A stretch of DNA of 64,000 nt from Thalassovita mediterranea (lineage in GTDB: Bacteria > Pseudomonadota > Alphaproteobacteria > Caulobacterales > Hyphomonadaceae), in assembly GCA_019448215.1 (NCBI GenBank), contig CP080408.1, forward strand, positions 2,604,001 to 2,668,000, read 5' to 3'. Within the stretch, counting starts at the first letter, position 1, and every line of letters begins with the position of its first letter. Position numbers and translations under genes: made by a program. The notes under the pieces were generated by a model, which did no database searches, was not told the DNA's origin, and was given only the letters and a program-made list of their open reading frames with translations. This document shows, one piece after another, positions 18,055 to 27,235 of this stretch.

Positions 18055-20463
18055 ATGCCCAAGAAAACCCTCCCAGTATTGCCGCTCCGGGATATCGTGG
18101 TCTTTCCAGACATGGTCGCCCCGCTTTTTGTCGGCAGGGACAAGTCGGTTGCCGCGCTGGAAATGGTCGATGAAGGCGAGAACGAGATCATGCTCGTTGC
18201 GCAAAAAGACCCATCCACCGATGAGCCGACCGGCGATGACGTACATTCGCTCGGTACGGTCGCAACGATCCTGCAGCTCCTGAAGCTGCCTGACGGCACG
18301 GTGAAAGTGCTGGTCGAAGGCTCGTCGCGCGCGCGTATCGTGTCGTTCAATGACCGTGACACCTATTTCGACGCCGATGTCGAACTCGTTGAGCCGGAAG
18401 AGGGCGATACGGGTGAAGTGCAGGCGCTGGCCCGTGCTGTGATCGACCAGTTCGAGAACTATGCAAAGCTGAACCGCAAGATTCCGCCAGAGTCTGTGGC
18501 GACGGTTTCGCAGATCACCGAAGCCGGCAAGCTGGCTGACGCGGTCGCGTCACAGCTTCAGGTCAAACTCTCCGACAAGCAGGAATTGCTCGAGCTTTCC
18601 AACGCGCGCGAGCGCCTCGAAAAGGTCTTCGCTCTCATGGAGGGCGAGATGGGCATGATGCAGATGGAGCGGAAGATCAAAAACCGCGTGAAGCGTCAGA
18701 TGGAGAAGACCCAGCGCGAGTATTACCTGAATGAGCAGATGAAGGCCATTCAGCGTGAGCTCGGCGATTCCCCTGAAGGCGAGCGCGATGAGATCGCAGA
18801 GCTTGAAGACAAGTTGCGCGAAGCCCCGCTTAGTGAGGAAGCCCGCACCAAGGCTGATCAGGAGCTGAAGAAGCTTCGCCAGATGAGCCCGATGTCGGCT
18901 GAGTCCACTGTGGTGCGGAACTATCTCGACTGGATGGTGTCGCTGCCCTGGGGCAAGCGCACGGACATCTCGACCGATCTCGACAAGGCCGAGAACCAGC
19001 TCGACGAAGACCATTACGGTCTCGAGAAGGTCAAGGAACGGATCATTGAGTATCTCGCCGTGCAGAAGCGCACGAAGAAGCTCAAGGGCCCGATCCTCTG
19101 CCTCGTCGGCCCTCCGGGTGTCGGTAAGACCTCGCTCGGCAAGTCGATTGCCGAGGCGACGGGACGTGAATTCGTTCGCGTGTCGCTCGGCGGCGTGCGG
19201 GATGAAAGCGAGATCCGTGGCCACCGCCGGACCTATATCGGCTCCATGCCGGGCCGGATCATCCAGTCGATGAAGAAGGCAAAGACGGGCAATCCGCTCT
19301 TCCTGCTCGATGAGATCGACAAGATGGGTATGGACCATCGCGGCGACCCGGCATCGGCGCTTCTCGAAGTGCTGGATCCGGCGCAGAACTCGACGTTCAA
19401 CGACCACTATCTGGAAGTCGATTACGACCTTTCGGACGTGATGTTCGTGACGACGGCGAACTCGCTCAACATGCCGCAGCCGCTTCTCGACCGTATGGAA
19501 GTGATCCGTATCGCCGGTTACACCGAGGACGAGAAGCTGGAGATCGCTAAGCGTCACCTTTTCCCGAAGATCCGCAAGGATCATGGCCTCGCAGACAGCG
19601 AGTGGCAGGTGGACGACAGTGCGATCCGCGACCTTATCCGCTATTACACGCGTGAGGCCGGTGTCCGTAGCCTTGAGCGTGAACTTGCCAAGCTTGCCCG
19701 CAAGGCGGTGAGGCAGATCGCGCAGAGCGACAAGACGGTGATCACCATCACGTCTGAAAACCTCAGCGAGTACTCGGGCGTGCGCAAGCACCGCTACGGC
19801 CTCGCAGATGATGAGGACCAGATCGGTGCTGTGACGGGCCTTGCCTGGACTGAAGCTGGCGGTGATCTTCTGACCATCGAAGCGGTCAAGATGCCTGGCC
19901 GGGGCAGCATGAAGGTCACGGGTAACCTCCGCGACGTCATGAAGGAGTCCATTCAGGCGGCAAGCTCGCTGGTGCGCTCGCGTGCGGTCATGGTCGGCAT
20001 CAAGCCGAGCCAGTTCAACACGACCGACATCCACGTGCACGTGCCGGATGGTGCGACGCCGAAGGACGGTCCGTCTGCAGGTATCGCCATGACGACGGCG
20101 ATCGTGTCACTGCTGACCGGCAACCCGGTTCGCCGCGATGTGGCGATGACGGGCGAAGTGTCCCTGCGTGGACGCGTCCTGCCGATCGGCGGTCTCAAGG
20201 AGAAACTTCTCGCGGCCCTGCGCGGCGGCATCAAGACGGTGCTGATCCCGCAGGAGAATGAGAAGGACCTCGATGAGATCCCGGACGTGGTGAAGGAAGG
20301 GCTGGAGATCATTCCGGTGACGGACATCAATGAGGTGTTCTCACATGCCCTCGTACAGCCGCTGTCAGAGATCGAGTGGTCGGATGCTGATGAGGCTGCG
20401 CTGCAGGCTTCGCTTTCGGGCAAGTCTGGCGACAGCGACGGCGAGGCAACTGTCCGCCACTAG
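18055..20463 (+). CDS. lon: ATP-dependent protease Lon
   Basis: An 802-residue cytoplasmic AAA+ serine protease that degrades misfolded and regulatory proteins. The N-terminal LAN substrate domain starts at LPVLPLRDIVVFP. Walker A is GPPGVGKTS near residue 352, with Walker B LFLLDEIDKM. The proteolytic dyad is S674 (DGPSAGIAM) and K717 (GGLKEKLLAA), at the canonical spacing. The C-terminus carries a short serine/aspartate-rich tail. AGAGGAGG is the ribosome-binding site, and a terminator follows. Confidence 0.98.
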   Translation: MPKKTLPVLPLRDIVVFPDMVAPLFVGRDKSVAALEMVDEGENEIMLVAQKDPSTDEPTGDDVHSLGTVATILQLLKLPDGTVKVLVEGSSRARIVSFNDRDTYFDADVELVEPEEGDTGEVQALARAVIDQFENYAKLNRKIPPESVATVSQITEAGKLADAVASQLQVKLSDKQELLELSNARERLEKVFALMEGEMGMMQMERKIKNRVKRQMEKTQREYYLNEQMKAIQRELGDSPEGERDEIAELEDKLREAPLSEEARTKADQELKKLRQMSPMSAESTVVRNYLDWMVSLPWGKRTDISTDLDKAENQLDEDHYGLEKVKERIIEYLAVQKRTKKLKGPILCLVGPPGVGKTSLGKSIAEATGREFVRVSLGGVRDESEIRGHRRTYIGSMPGRIIQSMKKAKTGNPLFLLDEIDKMGMDHRGDPASALLEVLDPAQNSTFNDHYLEVDYDLSDVMFVTTANSLNMPQPLLDRMEVIRIAGYTEDEKLEIAKRHLFPKIRKDHGLADSEWQVDDSAIRDLIRYYTREAGVRSLERELAKLARKAVRQIAQSDKTVITITSENLSEYSGVRKHRYGLADDEDQIGAVTGLAWTEAGGDLLTIEAVKMPGRGSMKVTGNLRDVMKESIQAASSLVRSRAVMVGIKPSQFNTTDIHVHVPDGATPKDGPSAGIAMTTAIVSLLTGNPVRRDVAMTGEVSLRGRVLPIGGLKEKLLAALRGGIKTVLIPQENEKDLDEIPDVVKEGLEIIPVTDINEVFSHALVQPLSEIEWSDADEAALQASLSGKSGDSDGEATVRH

Positions 20464-20491
20464 GCTCCAGCGCCCAAAATAACACATGAAG

Positions 20492-20526
20492 AGACGGCCC
20501 CTGCAGAGATGCTACAGGGGCCGTCT
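20492..20526 (+). terminator. Terminator hairpin after lon
   Basis: Perfect 12-bp stem AGACGGCCCCTG / CAGGGGCCGTCT with an 11-base loop, 29 bases after the lon stop. The trailing T-run is short, so efficiency is uncertain. Confidence 0.75.
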
Positions 20527-20563
20527 TGCATTTCTGGCAAGGGTGAAGCAAAAGTCGCGCGAG

Positions 20564-20639
20564 GGGCGGTTAGCTCAGTTGGTAGAGCATCTCGTTTACA
20601 CCGAGAGGGTCAGCGGTTCGAGCCCGTTACCGCCCACCA
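20564..20639 (+). tRNA. tRNA-Val (anticodon UAC)
   Basis: The acceptor strand GGGCGGT pairs with ACCGCCC before A and encoded CCA. The D arm contains AGCTCAGTTGGTAGAGC, the anticodon stem TCTCG/CGAGA encloses TTTACAC (anticodon TAC), and the T arm contains GGTTCGAGCCC. The 76-base length is standard. Confidence 0.97.
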
Positions 20640-20649
20640 TTTTCCCTGA

Positions 20650-20733
20650 TTACTTCTGGCGGCGCCAGGCGCGGTAGGCGGCGATGAGGCAGGCAATGCC
20701 GAGTCCAAGTGCGGCGAGGGCGAGTAGGTGCAT
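20650..20733 (-). CDS. Candidate 27-residue single-pass membrane miniprotein
   Basis: The minus strand encodes MHLLALAALGLGIACLIAAY followed by RAWRRQK and a TAA stop. A hydrophobic helix of about 19 residues is followed by a strongly basic C-terminus, as expected of a small inner-membrane protein with the tail inside the cytoplasm. GGAGAA sits seven bases before the ATG, which is better than chance for such a short ORF. It lies between tRNA-Val and the thioesterase gene and points towards the tRNA 3' end; the thioesterase gene upstream is on the same strand and ends 86 bases before it. I recognise no homologue and suggest no function. Confidence 0.5.
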   Translation of the reverse strand: MHLLALAALGLGIACLIAAYRAWRRQK

Positions 20734-20819
20734 ATCTGTTCTCCGGGCCAAGGCTGCAATTCATCAATATAGGACGATGATCGGCGCTTTGCCGCGGCAA
20801 TTGTGCCGCAACGATCCTG

Positions 20820-21371
20820 TCAGGCAGCAGCGCTATCGCCGGCCCGGTGCTGACGCGCCGCCTCGACGTCTGTCACCATGTTCTGAAACTCTGCCGGCAG
20901 GGCAGGCGAGCTGCGCTCTACGCCAAGATAGGCAACAACGTCATCCATGGTCACTCGGTCGCGCTTGCGGCTGGCAAAACGTGAGATGATCCGCACCGTC
21001 GCGCCAGTCTTGCCGTTGCGGATGAAGTCGTGCTGGAGGCACATGTAGGTGTCCGTCCAGCCAACAAGATGTGTCTCGATCTCAAAGCGGTCGCGCCAGC
21101 TCAGCATTCTGGAAAACGTAACAGATTCAGCGCAGACGACGGGAAACCATCCGCGTTTTCTCAGCTTGGGCCATGTGCCGGTTCTGACGATGTAATTGAT
21201 GACGGCGAGATCACTGAACGAGAAGTACCGACTGTTGGTCATGTGGGCGAACATGTCCTGATCGGTCAGCATGACCCGCGAGCGCAAACGGGTGGTGTCG
21301 AAGAGGCTGACGCGCGCGCCGGAAAGACTGGCACGCAGGAAAACGAAAACGAGTCGAAAGAAAAGGTTCAT
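20820..21371 (-). CDS. Acyl-CoA thioesterase family protein (4HBT_2 / THEM6-like)
   Basis: A 183-residue protein with an N-terminal hydrophobic segment (MNLFFRLVFVFLRASL) followed by a hot-dog fold. The signature TDQDMFAHMTNSRYFSFSDL corresponds to the conserved D-x-x-x-H-M-x-N-x-x-Y/F region of 4-hydroxybenzoyl-CoA thioesterase relatives of the THEM6 type. It probably hydrolyses fatty acyl thioesters near the membrane; the substrate is unknown. The gene starts 19 bases after the FAD oxidoreductase stop on the same strand, so the two form a likely operon. Confidence 0.78.
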   Translation of the reverse strand: MNLFFRLVFVFLRASLSGARVSLFDTTRLRSRVMLTDQDMFAHMTNSRYFSFSDLAVINYIVRTGTWPKLRKRGWFPVVCAESVTFSRMLSWRDRFEIETHLVGWTDTYMCLQHDFIRNGKTGATVRIISRFASRKRDRVTMDDVVAYLGVERSSPALPAEFQNMVTDVEAARQHRAGDSAAA

Positions 21372-21390
21372 GGCGCATTCTCCGCCTGGG

Positions 21391-22653
21391 TCACGATTTC
21401 AGTGCAGCCTGCATTTTGCGCGCCAGACGGGCATTGTAATTGACAATATTCGAGACTGCTTCGTGGGAGAAAGTCGCCCCGGTGTACCAGGTGTTGTGTT
21501 TGCCCTGCATATCTTCCAGCCGGGATAGAAGCCCGGCGCGCACCGCATCGGGTTTATAGCGGGCAAAGTATTTCCAGGTCCGCTGCAGGACTATGTTTGC
21601 AACCTCGCCGCCTTCGCGCGCGATTTCCTCTCGCAGCAATTCCTCAAGTTCCGGGTCGGTATAGTCGCCGCTGAGCTGGCCGGTGAGGTAGAGGTGGCCG
21701 CCAAGGTCCGCCTCATAGCCGTCATAACGGGCCGACATCATCTGGCCTGTGCGCGCGCCCGGCGTGAGTGCGCGGCTCCACGCGGCGACGTCGCTGGCGG
21801 TGAATTTTTCCGGCACCGCGACCAGCGTTGTGGTGTACCCGTTCCAGTCGATGGCGTTGGCGGCGAATGACTCATCTTCAAGCGGCGTGTCAGTGAGCCT
21901 TACAAAATCGTCTATCGGAATGGCGCAGACAACCTGGTCGGCTTCGAAGCTTTCACCGGTATGCGTATGAAGCCGGGCGGTGCCATTGCCCCTTTCGACG
22001 CGGGTGATGGATGTGGCCGTGCGCACGTCTAGTGGCGCAGCGATGCGTTCCCAGAATGCGGTCCAGCCCTCGACCGGCATCTGTAGCTGCTTGAGGAGGC
22101 CAGTGAGGATGAGGTCGAGATCATTCCAGCGCATCGCCTGCACGATGGGGGTCTCATCCACGAAGCCGTAGCCGAGATTTGTCATAGAGCGATACATGAA
22201 GCGCTCGATCTTGTGCAGGTTGCGTGCGCGCAGCCATTCTGAAGTCGTCTGTGCGGCTTCGGCGGCGGCAGCCTCCGGGATCGGCTTGCGCTTCAGCTTG
22301 TTCATCAGCTTGCGCCGGTCAGCGAGGAAGCGAAGGATCTGGGCGGGCAGGGATGGCCCCGCGCCGCGCTTCACGTAGTCGAGGAAGTCTTCATCATCGA
22401 AGCTTTGCTCGCGCAAAGGTTTCAGGCCGATACCCGCTTCCTTCATCCAGTCGAGCACAACGCGATGGGCCCGGGTGGTATAGCAGGTGCCCATTTCCAC
22501 GACGGCATCGCCCTGCACAAAGGAGAAGGATTTCCCGCCCGGTCGGGGGGCAGCCTCGAAAACTGTGACGTTTGCATCTGACCTGGCCGTCAGTAGCCGG
22601 GCAAGGCTTAGCCCGGCTGGTCCACCACCGATGATTGCAATGCGTTCTGTCAT
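21391..22653 (-). CDS. FAD-dependent amine oxidase/phytoene desaturase-like oxidoreductase
   Basis: A 420-residue flavoprotein. The N-terminal dinucleotide motif IAIIGGGPAGLSLARLL is followed by VFEAAPRPGGKSFSF, the GG motif of the amine-oxidase/carotenoid-desaturase superfamily. The C-terminal FAD-contacting motif is weaker (YTGATFSHEAVSN). It is probably a desaturase or oxidase of a lipid-like substrate, but this superfamily is too broad to assign the reaction. It is upstream of a thioesterase on the same strand (gap 19 bases), which suggests lipid metabolism. Confidence 0.78.
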   Translation of the reverse strand: MTERIAIIGGGPAGLSLARLLTARSDANVTVFEAAPRPGGKSFSFVQGDAVVEMGTCYTTRAHRVVLDWMKEAGIGLKPLREQSFDDEDFLDYVKRGAGPSLPAQILRFLADRRKLMNKLKRKPIPEAAAAEAAQTTSEWLRARNLHKIERFMYRSMTNLGYGFVDETPIVQAMRWNDLDLILTGLLKQLQMPVEGWTAFWERIAAPLDVRTATSITRVERGNGTARLHTHTGESFEADQVVCAIPIDDFVRLTDTPLEDESFAANAIDWNGYTTTLVAVPEKFTASDVAAWSRALTPGARTGQMMSARYDGYEADLGGHLYLTGQLSGDYTDPELEELLREEIAREGGEVANIVLQRTWKYFARYKPDAVRAGLLSRLEDMQGKHNTWYTGATFSHEAVSNIVNYNARLARKMQAALKS

Positions 22654-22788
22654 TCACGCCCCGAATTCGCGGGAAGTCTACAAGAGGCTGCGCGCCCATT
22701 ACTGCCGAGATTGCAGTGATTCAGCCGCTAATCCACCGGTGATCAGCATTCACGGAGCAATCTATGATTAGAAACCGGGTGTTTGCCG

Positions 22789-22796
22789 ATGGTTAA
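22789..22796 (-). promoter_or_regulatory. Possible CtrA half-site upstream of the histidine kinase
   Basis: ATGGTTAA, the complement of TTAACCAT, ends 26 bases before the kinase start codon. The position would suit control of that gene. No second half-site at the canonical spacing is visible. Confidence 0.3.
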
Positions 22797-22822
22797 GACA
22801 ATTCTGATAGCCAGACAGTCTA

Positions 22823-24547
22823 ATGGATAAATCGTCTCAGTCTTCCAGTTGGGCGAAAACCCTCTTCAAGACGTTGCCAAAGCCCAGCTCGGCATCGGAA
22901 GAGAGAGTGTATGCTGAGATGCAGCGCCTTATGGTGCGCCTGCTTATCCCGATGGCCATTATCAACCTCGTGAATGGCCTCATCTATTCGGTTGCCTTTC
23001 TGCAATATGTCGAAGCCTGGCGCGTCGCTGTTTGGCTCACGCCCGTCCTTCTGTTTTCATCGATGCAGTGGCTGGGCGCGCGCAGCATCAACAAGCGCGG
23101 CGGGCTGACGCGCGTTTCCGTCAAGCTACTTCGCAAGGCTGAATGGTCATCGCTGATCCTGGGCGTGATCTGGGGCGCATCGGCACTTGCCTTCCACTCC
23201 GAGAACGATCTCGCCAACCTGTTCATCTGTATTGTCATCGCTGGCATGAGCGCGGGCACGATGTCGATCCTCGGCCCTGTCGCGCGCGTTGGAAGCCGTT
23301 TCCTGCTGGGCAGCGTGACGGTCATGCTCGCCTGCAACATCGCGCTTGGCTCGCCCTTCGCGCTGGAAGTCACGCTGCTGGCATTGTCTTTCATGGCGGC
23401 GCTTATCGTTGGCGGTCTTAGAAACTATCGCCACATCTTCGAGATGGTTGAGCAGAGCATCGATAGCGAATGGGCGCGTGAGCGCCTCGCAGATGCGATT
23501 GAATCCTCTAATGACGCCTTTGCGTTCTACGACGCCAATGATGAGCTTCTGATTGCGAATGCGCGTCATCGTGACTGGTTTGCAAGCGAGAAGCCTGATT
23601 ATTCGAAAGAGGGCGAGGACAGCGTGCCTGTCCTGCTCGATAGCGGCCGCTGGCTGATGCGATCTACCCGCAAGACGGGCAAGGGCGGCGCGGTTGTGGT
23701 TCACAACGACATTACCGCGCTCAAGACGCGCGAACGTGAGCTGATCGAGGCGCAACGTGAGGCGGTTGAGGCAGACGAAGCCAAGAGCCGCTTCCTGTCG
23801 ACGATGAGCCATGAGCTGCGCACGCCGATGAACATCATTCTGGGCTTCTCGAAGCTCATGACGGGCGAATCCAAGATCTCGCTGTCACCGGATGATGTGC
23901 GCGAATACGCCGACAATATCCATGCGAGCGGTACGCACCTTCTGAAGCTCATCAATGATATCATCGATTATTCCAAAGTGGGCCTTGAGCGTATGCCGGT
24001 CCATTCTGTGGAGCTCGACACACGATCGCTTCTGTCAGAGGCTATCACGCTCGCGGCCGGCTTTGAGGACAAGGCGTCCACTGACGGTTTCGATGTCAGT
24101 GTCTCGGCCAAGCTGAGTACGCTCTACGCTGATGAAACGGCCACCAAGCGGATCCTGATCAACCTCGTGACCAATGCGATCCGCTTTAATGAGCCGGGCA
24201 AGAAGATCGTTATCCGGGCTGGTGTCGATGCTGACGGGGCGCCATTTATTGCGGTACGCGACTTCGGTCACGGCATCCCGGAAGGCAAGCTCGAAAAAGT
24301 GTTCGAGGCTTTCTACCAGGCAGACAGCCAGTTTGACCGTGACCATGGCGGCACCGGTCTTGGCCTGACGCTGTGCCGCCATCTGGCGCGCCTCATGTCT
24401 GGCGACGTCGTCCTTAAATCGCGCGTCGGCGTCGGCACGACGGCGATTCTCAGCCTTCCGCCATCGGCGATCGGCAAGAACTCGTCGCGTGCAGCGCCAA
24501 GCGATGATGATGAGTGGATCGGTCCGATCGAGCGCGACGTCGCCTGA
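22823..24547 (+). CDS. Membrane-bound PAS sensor histidine kinase
   Basis: A 574-residue kinase. Residues about 39-200 contain several hydrophobic helices forming an integral membrane sensor. A degenerate PAS region (AIESSNDAFAFYDANDELLI, from 225) follows, with a short coiled coil at 300-322. The H box is MSHELRTPMN with phosphoacceptor H330. The ATP-binding domain shows NLVTNAIRFNEPG (N box), VRDFGHGIPEG (G1) and GGTGLGLTLCRHLA (G2). No response regulator is adjacent, so it is an orphan kinase whose partner must be elsewhere. The architecture resembles the alphaproteobacterial PAS kinases of the DivJ/PleC group but the identity is not established. Confidence 0.88.
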   Translation: MDKSSQSSSWAKTLFKTLPKPSSASEERVYAEMQRLMVRLLIPMAIINLVNGLIYSVAFLQYVEAWRVAVWLTPVLLFSSMQWLGARSINKRGGLTRVSVKLLRKAEWSSLILGVIWGASALAFHSENDLANLFICIVIAGMSAGTMSILGPVARVGSRFLLGSVTVMLACNIALGSPFALEVTLLALSFMAALIVGGLRNYRHIFEMVEQSIDSEWARERLADAIESSNDAFAFYDANDELLIANARHRDWFASEKPDYSKEGEDSVPVLLDSGRWLMRSTRKTGKGGAVVVHNDITALKTRERELIEAQREAVEADEAKSRFLSTMSHELRTPMNIILGFSKLMTGESKISLSPDDVREYADNIHASGTHLLKLINDIIDYSKVGLERMPVHSVELDTRSLLSEAITLAAGFEDKASTDGFDVSVSAKLSTLYADETATKRILINLVTNAIRFNEPGKKIVIRAGVDADGAPFIAVRDFGHGIPEGKLEKVFEAFYQADSQFDRDHGGTGLGLTLCRHLARLMSGDVVLKSRVGVGTTAILSLPPSAIGKNSSRAAPSDDDEWIGPIERDVA

Positions 24548-24562
24548 TCGTCCTGACGCCGC

Positions 24563-25342
24563 CTACCAGTAGGCGTCCAGCTGTTCAGCAATTTCGAAAG
24601 CAGGTCGGCCCATAGCCGGTGAGGTCCGAAGCCCGATCATGGCAGAGCCGTCGAGGGCGGAGTCGTTGTCGCTGTCTTCATTCCAGCGCGTACCGGCCAC
24701 AAAGCCGAAATCAAGGCTGGAGAGGAACTGGCCGAACTCAAGCTCGCGCTCATCCTTGAAGAGCGGCAGCCAGACAAGAAAGACTGCCTTGGGCCAGCGT
24801 TTCATGGCGCGGGGTAGCCATCCGGCGAGTTCTTCCATGTCGCGCTCTGTCTCATAGCTCGGGTCGAGGAAGACAAAGGCACGCTCGCGGCTGCGCGGCT
24901 GGAGCCGAAGCGCGCCATTATAGCCATCATCCTTGATGGCGCGGGTGCGCTTGTCGTCGCCAAGGCTCGCCACGAGCTTTTCATACTCAGCAGGATGGCG
25001 CTCAAAGAAGACCATACGGTCATTCTCGCCAAGGCAATGCCGGGCAATCGCAGGGGAGCCGGGATAGGCTGCGGGCGTCGCGGCACGCACATGGTCGAGC
25101 CACGGCTTGATCAGCGATGGCGGGTTCTTGTCTGCGAGGAGGCGCAGCACGCCCTCGTCGGCCTCTGCTGTCTTGCGGGACTGCTTGTCGAAGAGGTCAT
25201 ATGTCCCGGCAGCCGAATGGGTTTCCATGTAGAGCCATGGATGGGTCGCTTGCCGGGCGATGTTCAGAATTGAAAACAGGACTGCGTGCTTGAACACGTC
25301 AGCCCTGTTTCCGGCATGATAGCCATGCTGGTAGGAAAGCAA
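24563..25342 (-). CDS. rlmJ: 23S rRNA (adenine-2030-N6)-methyltransferase
   Basis: A 259-residue SAM-dependent methyltransferase that modifies A2030 of 23S rRNA. The N-terminus MLSYQHGYHAGNRADVFKHA is diagnostic for the RlmJ (YhiR) family. The catalytic motif IV appears as DPSYE at 160-164, where the family has DPPYE. Length is close to E. coli RlmJ (280). It is convergent with the histidine kinase (15 bases between stops) and follows the M28 peptidase stop on the same strand by three bases, so it is the second gene of a two-gene unit. Confidence 0.93.
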   Translation of the reverse strand: MLSYQHGYHAGNRADVFKHAVLFSILNIARQATHPWLYMETHSAAGTYDLFDKQSRKTAEADEGVLRLLADKNPPSLIKPWLDHVRAATPAAYPGSPAIARHCLGENDRMVFFERHPAEYEKLVASLGDDKRTRAIKDDGYNGALRLQPRSRERAFVFLDPSYETERDMEELAGWLPRAMKRWPKAVFLVWLPLFKDERELEFGQFLSSLDFGFVAGTRWNEDSDNDSALDGSAMIGLRTSPAMGRPAFEIAEQLDAYW

Positions 25343-25345
25343 GAC

Positions 25346-27148
25346 TTACTCGCCGTCTGCTTCTGCGAGGGAGGCCTGACGGGCCGCCTCGAACTCATTG
25401 CCTTCATACCAGGTCGGCCATTCATCGGAATTGATGATTTCAAGCCCGACCTCGTAGAGAGCGGTGACGTCTTCCACCATGCCTTCGAGGTTCCAGTCCT
25501 CGGAGTACTCGTCCATCGGCTTGTGGTAGCGCTGCGCGGTATAGGTGTCGGCAGCGGCGCGGCCAGCAGCAACCCCGCCATCACGCTTGTCGATGCCGCC
25601 ATCAGCGTAGAGCATCGGCACGCCCTTTTTGGCGAAGGAGATGTGGTCCGAGCGATAGAAGGAGCCGGCTTCCGGACGCGGATCTGGCTCGACCACGCGG
25701 TCCTGTGCCTCGAGCTTCGCTTCGAGAATGTCCTCAAGCTCGGACGCGCCATAGCCGACGACGACCATTTCCTTGGTGCGGCCGACAGGCAGCATGCCGT
25801 CCATATTGATACCAGCGACGATCTGGTTCAGCGGTACGGTCGGGTTGTCAGCATAGTAAGCCGAGCCGAGCAGGCCTGATTCTTCCAGCGTGACGGAGAC
25901 GAAAAGACCAGAGCGCGGATGCTCGCCAGCAGCCATGGCTTCGGCGATTTCGAGAAGCGCAGCAGAGCCGGTCGCATTGTCGACAGCACCGTTGAAGATG
26001 TCATCCTGATAGAAATCTTCGGTTGGTGCGCCAGTGCGCTCGCCGCTCTTCTTGCCGAGGTGATCCCAGTGCGCGGTGAAGAGGACGTATTCGTCTGGAC
26101 GCTCAGTGCCTGGCAGGACGCCCACGACGTTGCGGGAGTCCATCGTGTCCACGGTCTGGACGATGTTACCGGACACGGTGAGGTCACCCATGTCGACCGG
26201 CTCGAAGCCCGGTTCCATGGCGGCAGCTTTCTGCTCCTCGAAGTCGAGACCCGCGTCAGAGAAGAGGGTTTCAGCGACGTCGCGCGTGATCCAGGATTCG
26301 AACGTCGTGCGGCTTGCGCCGCCATCGCCGCGAACGAGGTCGGCCTGTGCGCCGGACCATGAGTTGCGGACCACTTCCCATGGATAGGACGCAGGCTCTG
26401 TTTCGTGGATCACGATGGCGCCTGTCGCGCCCTGACGTGCGGCTTCCTCGAACTTGTAGGTCCAGCGGCCATAATACGTCATGGCGCGGCCATTGAAGAG
26501 GTCATCGGTACCGCGCGCGAAGCCCGGATCGTTGACCAGCATGACGACGGTTTTGCCCTCGACGTCGAGGCCTTCATAGTCGTTCCAGTCATACTCCGGG
26601 GCGACGACGCCATAGCCCACGAAGACAAGTTCGGAATCGTTGAAGGAAAGCTCTGTCTCGTCCTGATGCTTGGTCCAGAGAACCGCGTCTTCTTTCAGAG
26701 TGAGCTCCATCGGCTCACCGGAGGAAAGACCGTTGATCGTCAGGCCGGAGGCGGACTCGTCCAACGTCTGCTCGACCATGCCGACGGTCTGGAACCAGCC
26801 GCCATCTTCGCCGCCTGGCTCAAGGCCGACGCGTTCCATTTCACGGGCAATCCAGAGCGCAGAGTTCTCACCGGCTTCGCTGCCGGGGCCGCGGCCCTCA
26901 TAGGCGTCATCGGCGAGCGTCGCGACGCGTGTACCGATATCTTCAGCGGTGATCTCAGTGGACGTGCTTTCTGGCAGTGGCAGGATCAGCTCGGAGTCTT
27001 CGAAAGACGCGGTCTGATCCATGTCTTCGGTTTCTGCCTCGACATTTGCGTCTGGTTGGCTGGTGTCCGCCTCATCGACAGGGGTGGCCGGATCGGAACA
27101 GGCGGCCAGGGCGAGCAAGGAAACGGCGGGCCAGAATGTACGCATCAT
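25346..27148 (-). CDS. M28-family zinc aminopeptidase lipoprotein
   Basis: About 600 residues. The start was moved to the ATG at 27148, preceded by AGGAG, because it gives a lipoprotein signal ending in LLALAAC. An acidic spacer is followed by the M28 fold with an inserted PA domain (residues about 130-300; YGVVAPEYDWNDYEGLDVEG). Zinc ligands of the peptidase core are recognisable as HWDHLG, AVDNATGSAALLE, EESGLLGS and SDHISFAKKG. It probably releases amino acids from peptides at the cell envelope. It is translated just before rlmJ in the same direction. Confidence 0.9.
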   Translation of the reverse strand: MMRTFWPAVSLLALAACSDPATPVDEADTSQPDANVEAETEDMDQTASFEDSELILPLPESTSTEITAEDIGTRVATLADDAYEGRGPGSEAGENSALWIAREMERVGLEPGGEDGGWFQTVGMVEQTLDESASGLTINGLSSGEPMELTLKEDAVLWTKHQDETELSFNDSELVFVGYGVVAPEYDWNDYEGLDVEGKTVVMLVNDPGFARGTDDLFNGRAMTYYGRWTYKFEEAARQGATGAIVIHETEPASYPWEVVRNSWSGAQADLVRGDGGASRTTFESWITRDVAETLFSDAGLDFEEQKAAAMEPGFEPVDMGDLTVSGNIVQTVDTMDSRNVVGVLPGTERPDEYVLFTAHWDHLGKKSGERTGAPTEDFYQDDIFNGAVDNATGSAALLEIAEAMAAGEHPRSGLFVSVTLEESGLLGSAYYADNPTVPLNQIVAGINMDGMLPVGRTKEMVVVGYGASELEDILEAKLEAQDRVVEPDPRPEAGSFYRSDHISFAKKGVPMLYADGGIDKRDGGVAAGRAAADTYTAQRYHKPMDEYSEDWNLEGMVEDVTALYEVGLEIINSDEWPTWYEGNEFEAARQASLAEADGE

Positions 27149-27235
27149 GAAAGACTCCTGATTCAATATCTGGCGGTGTTGTGACACAGGCGTGCGAGCC
27201 TCACAAGAAAGCGGGTGGAGGCCGCTGTCCTCGTG

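Noticed and set aside
18550-20040. 496-codon ORF antisense to lon
   Set aside because: High GC and codon bias create long antisense frames. The product is His/Arg/Leu-rich without domains, and lon on the other strand is unmistakable.
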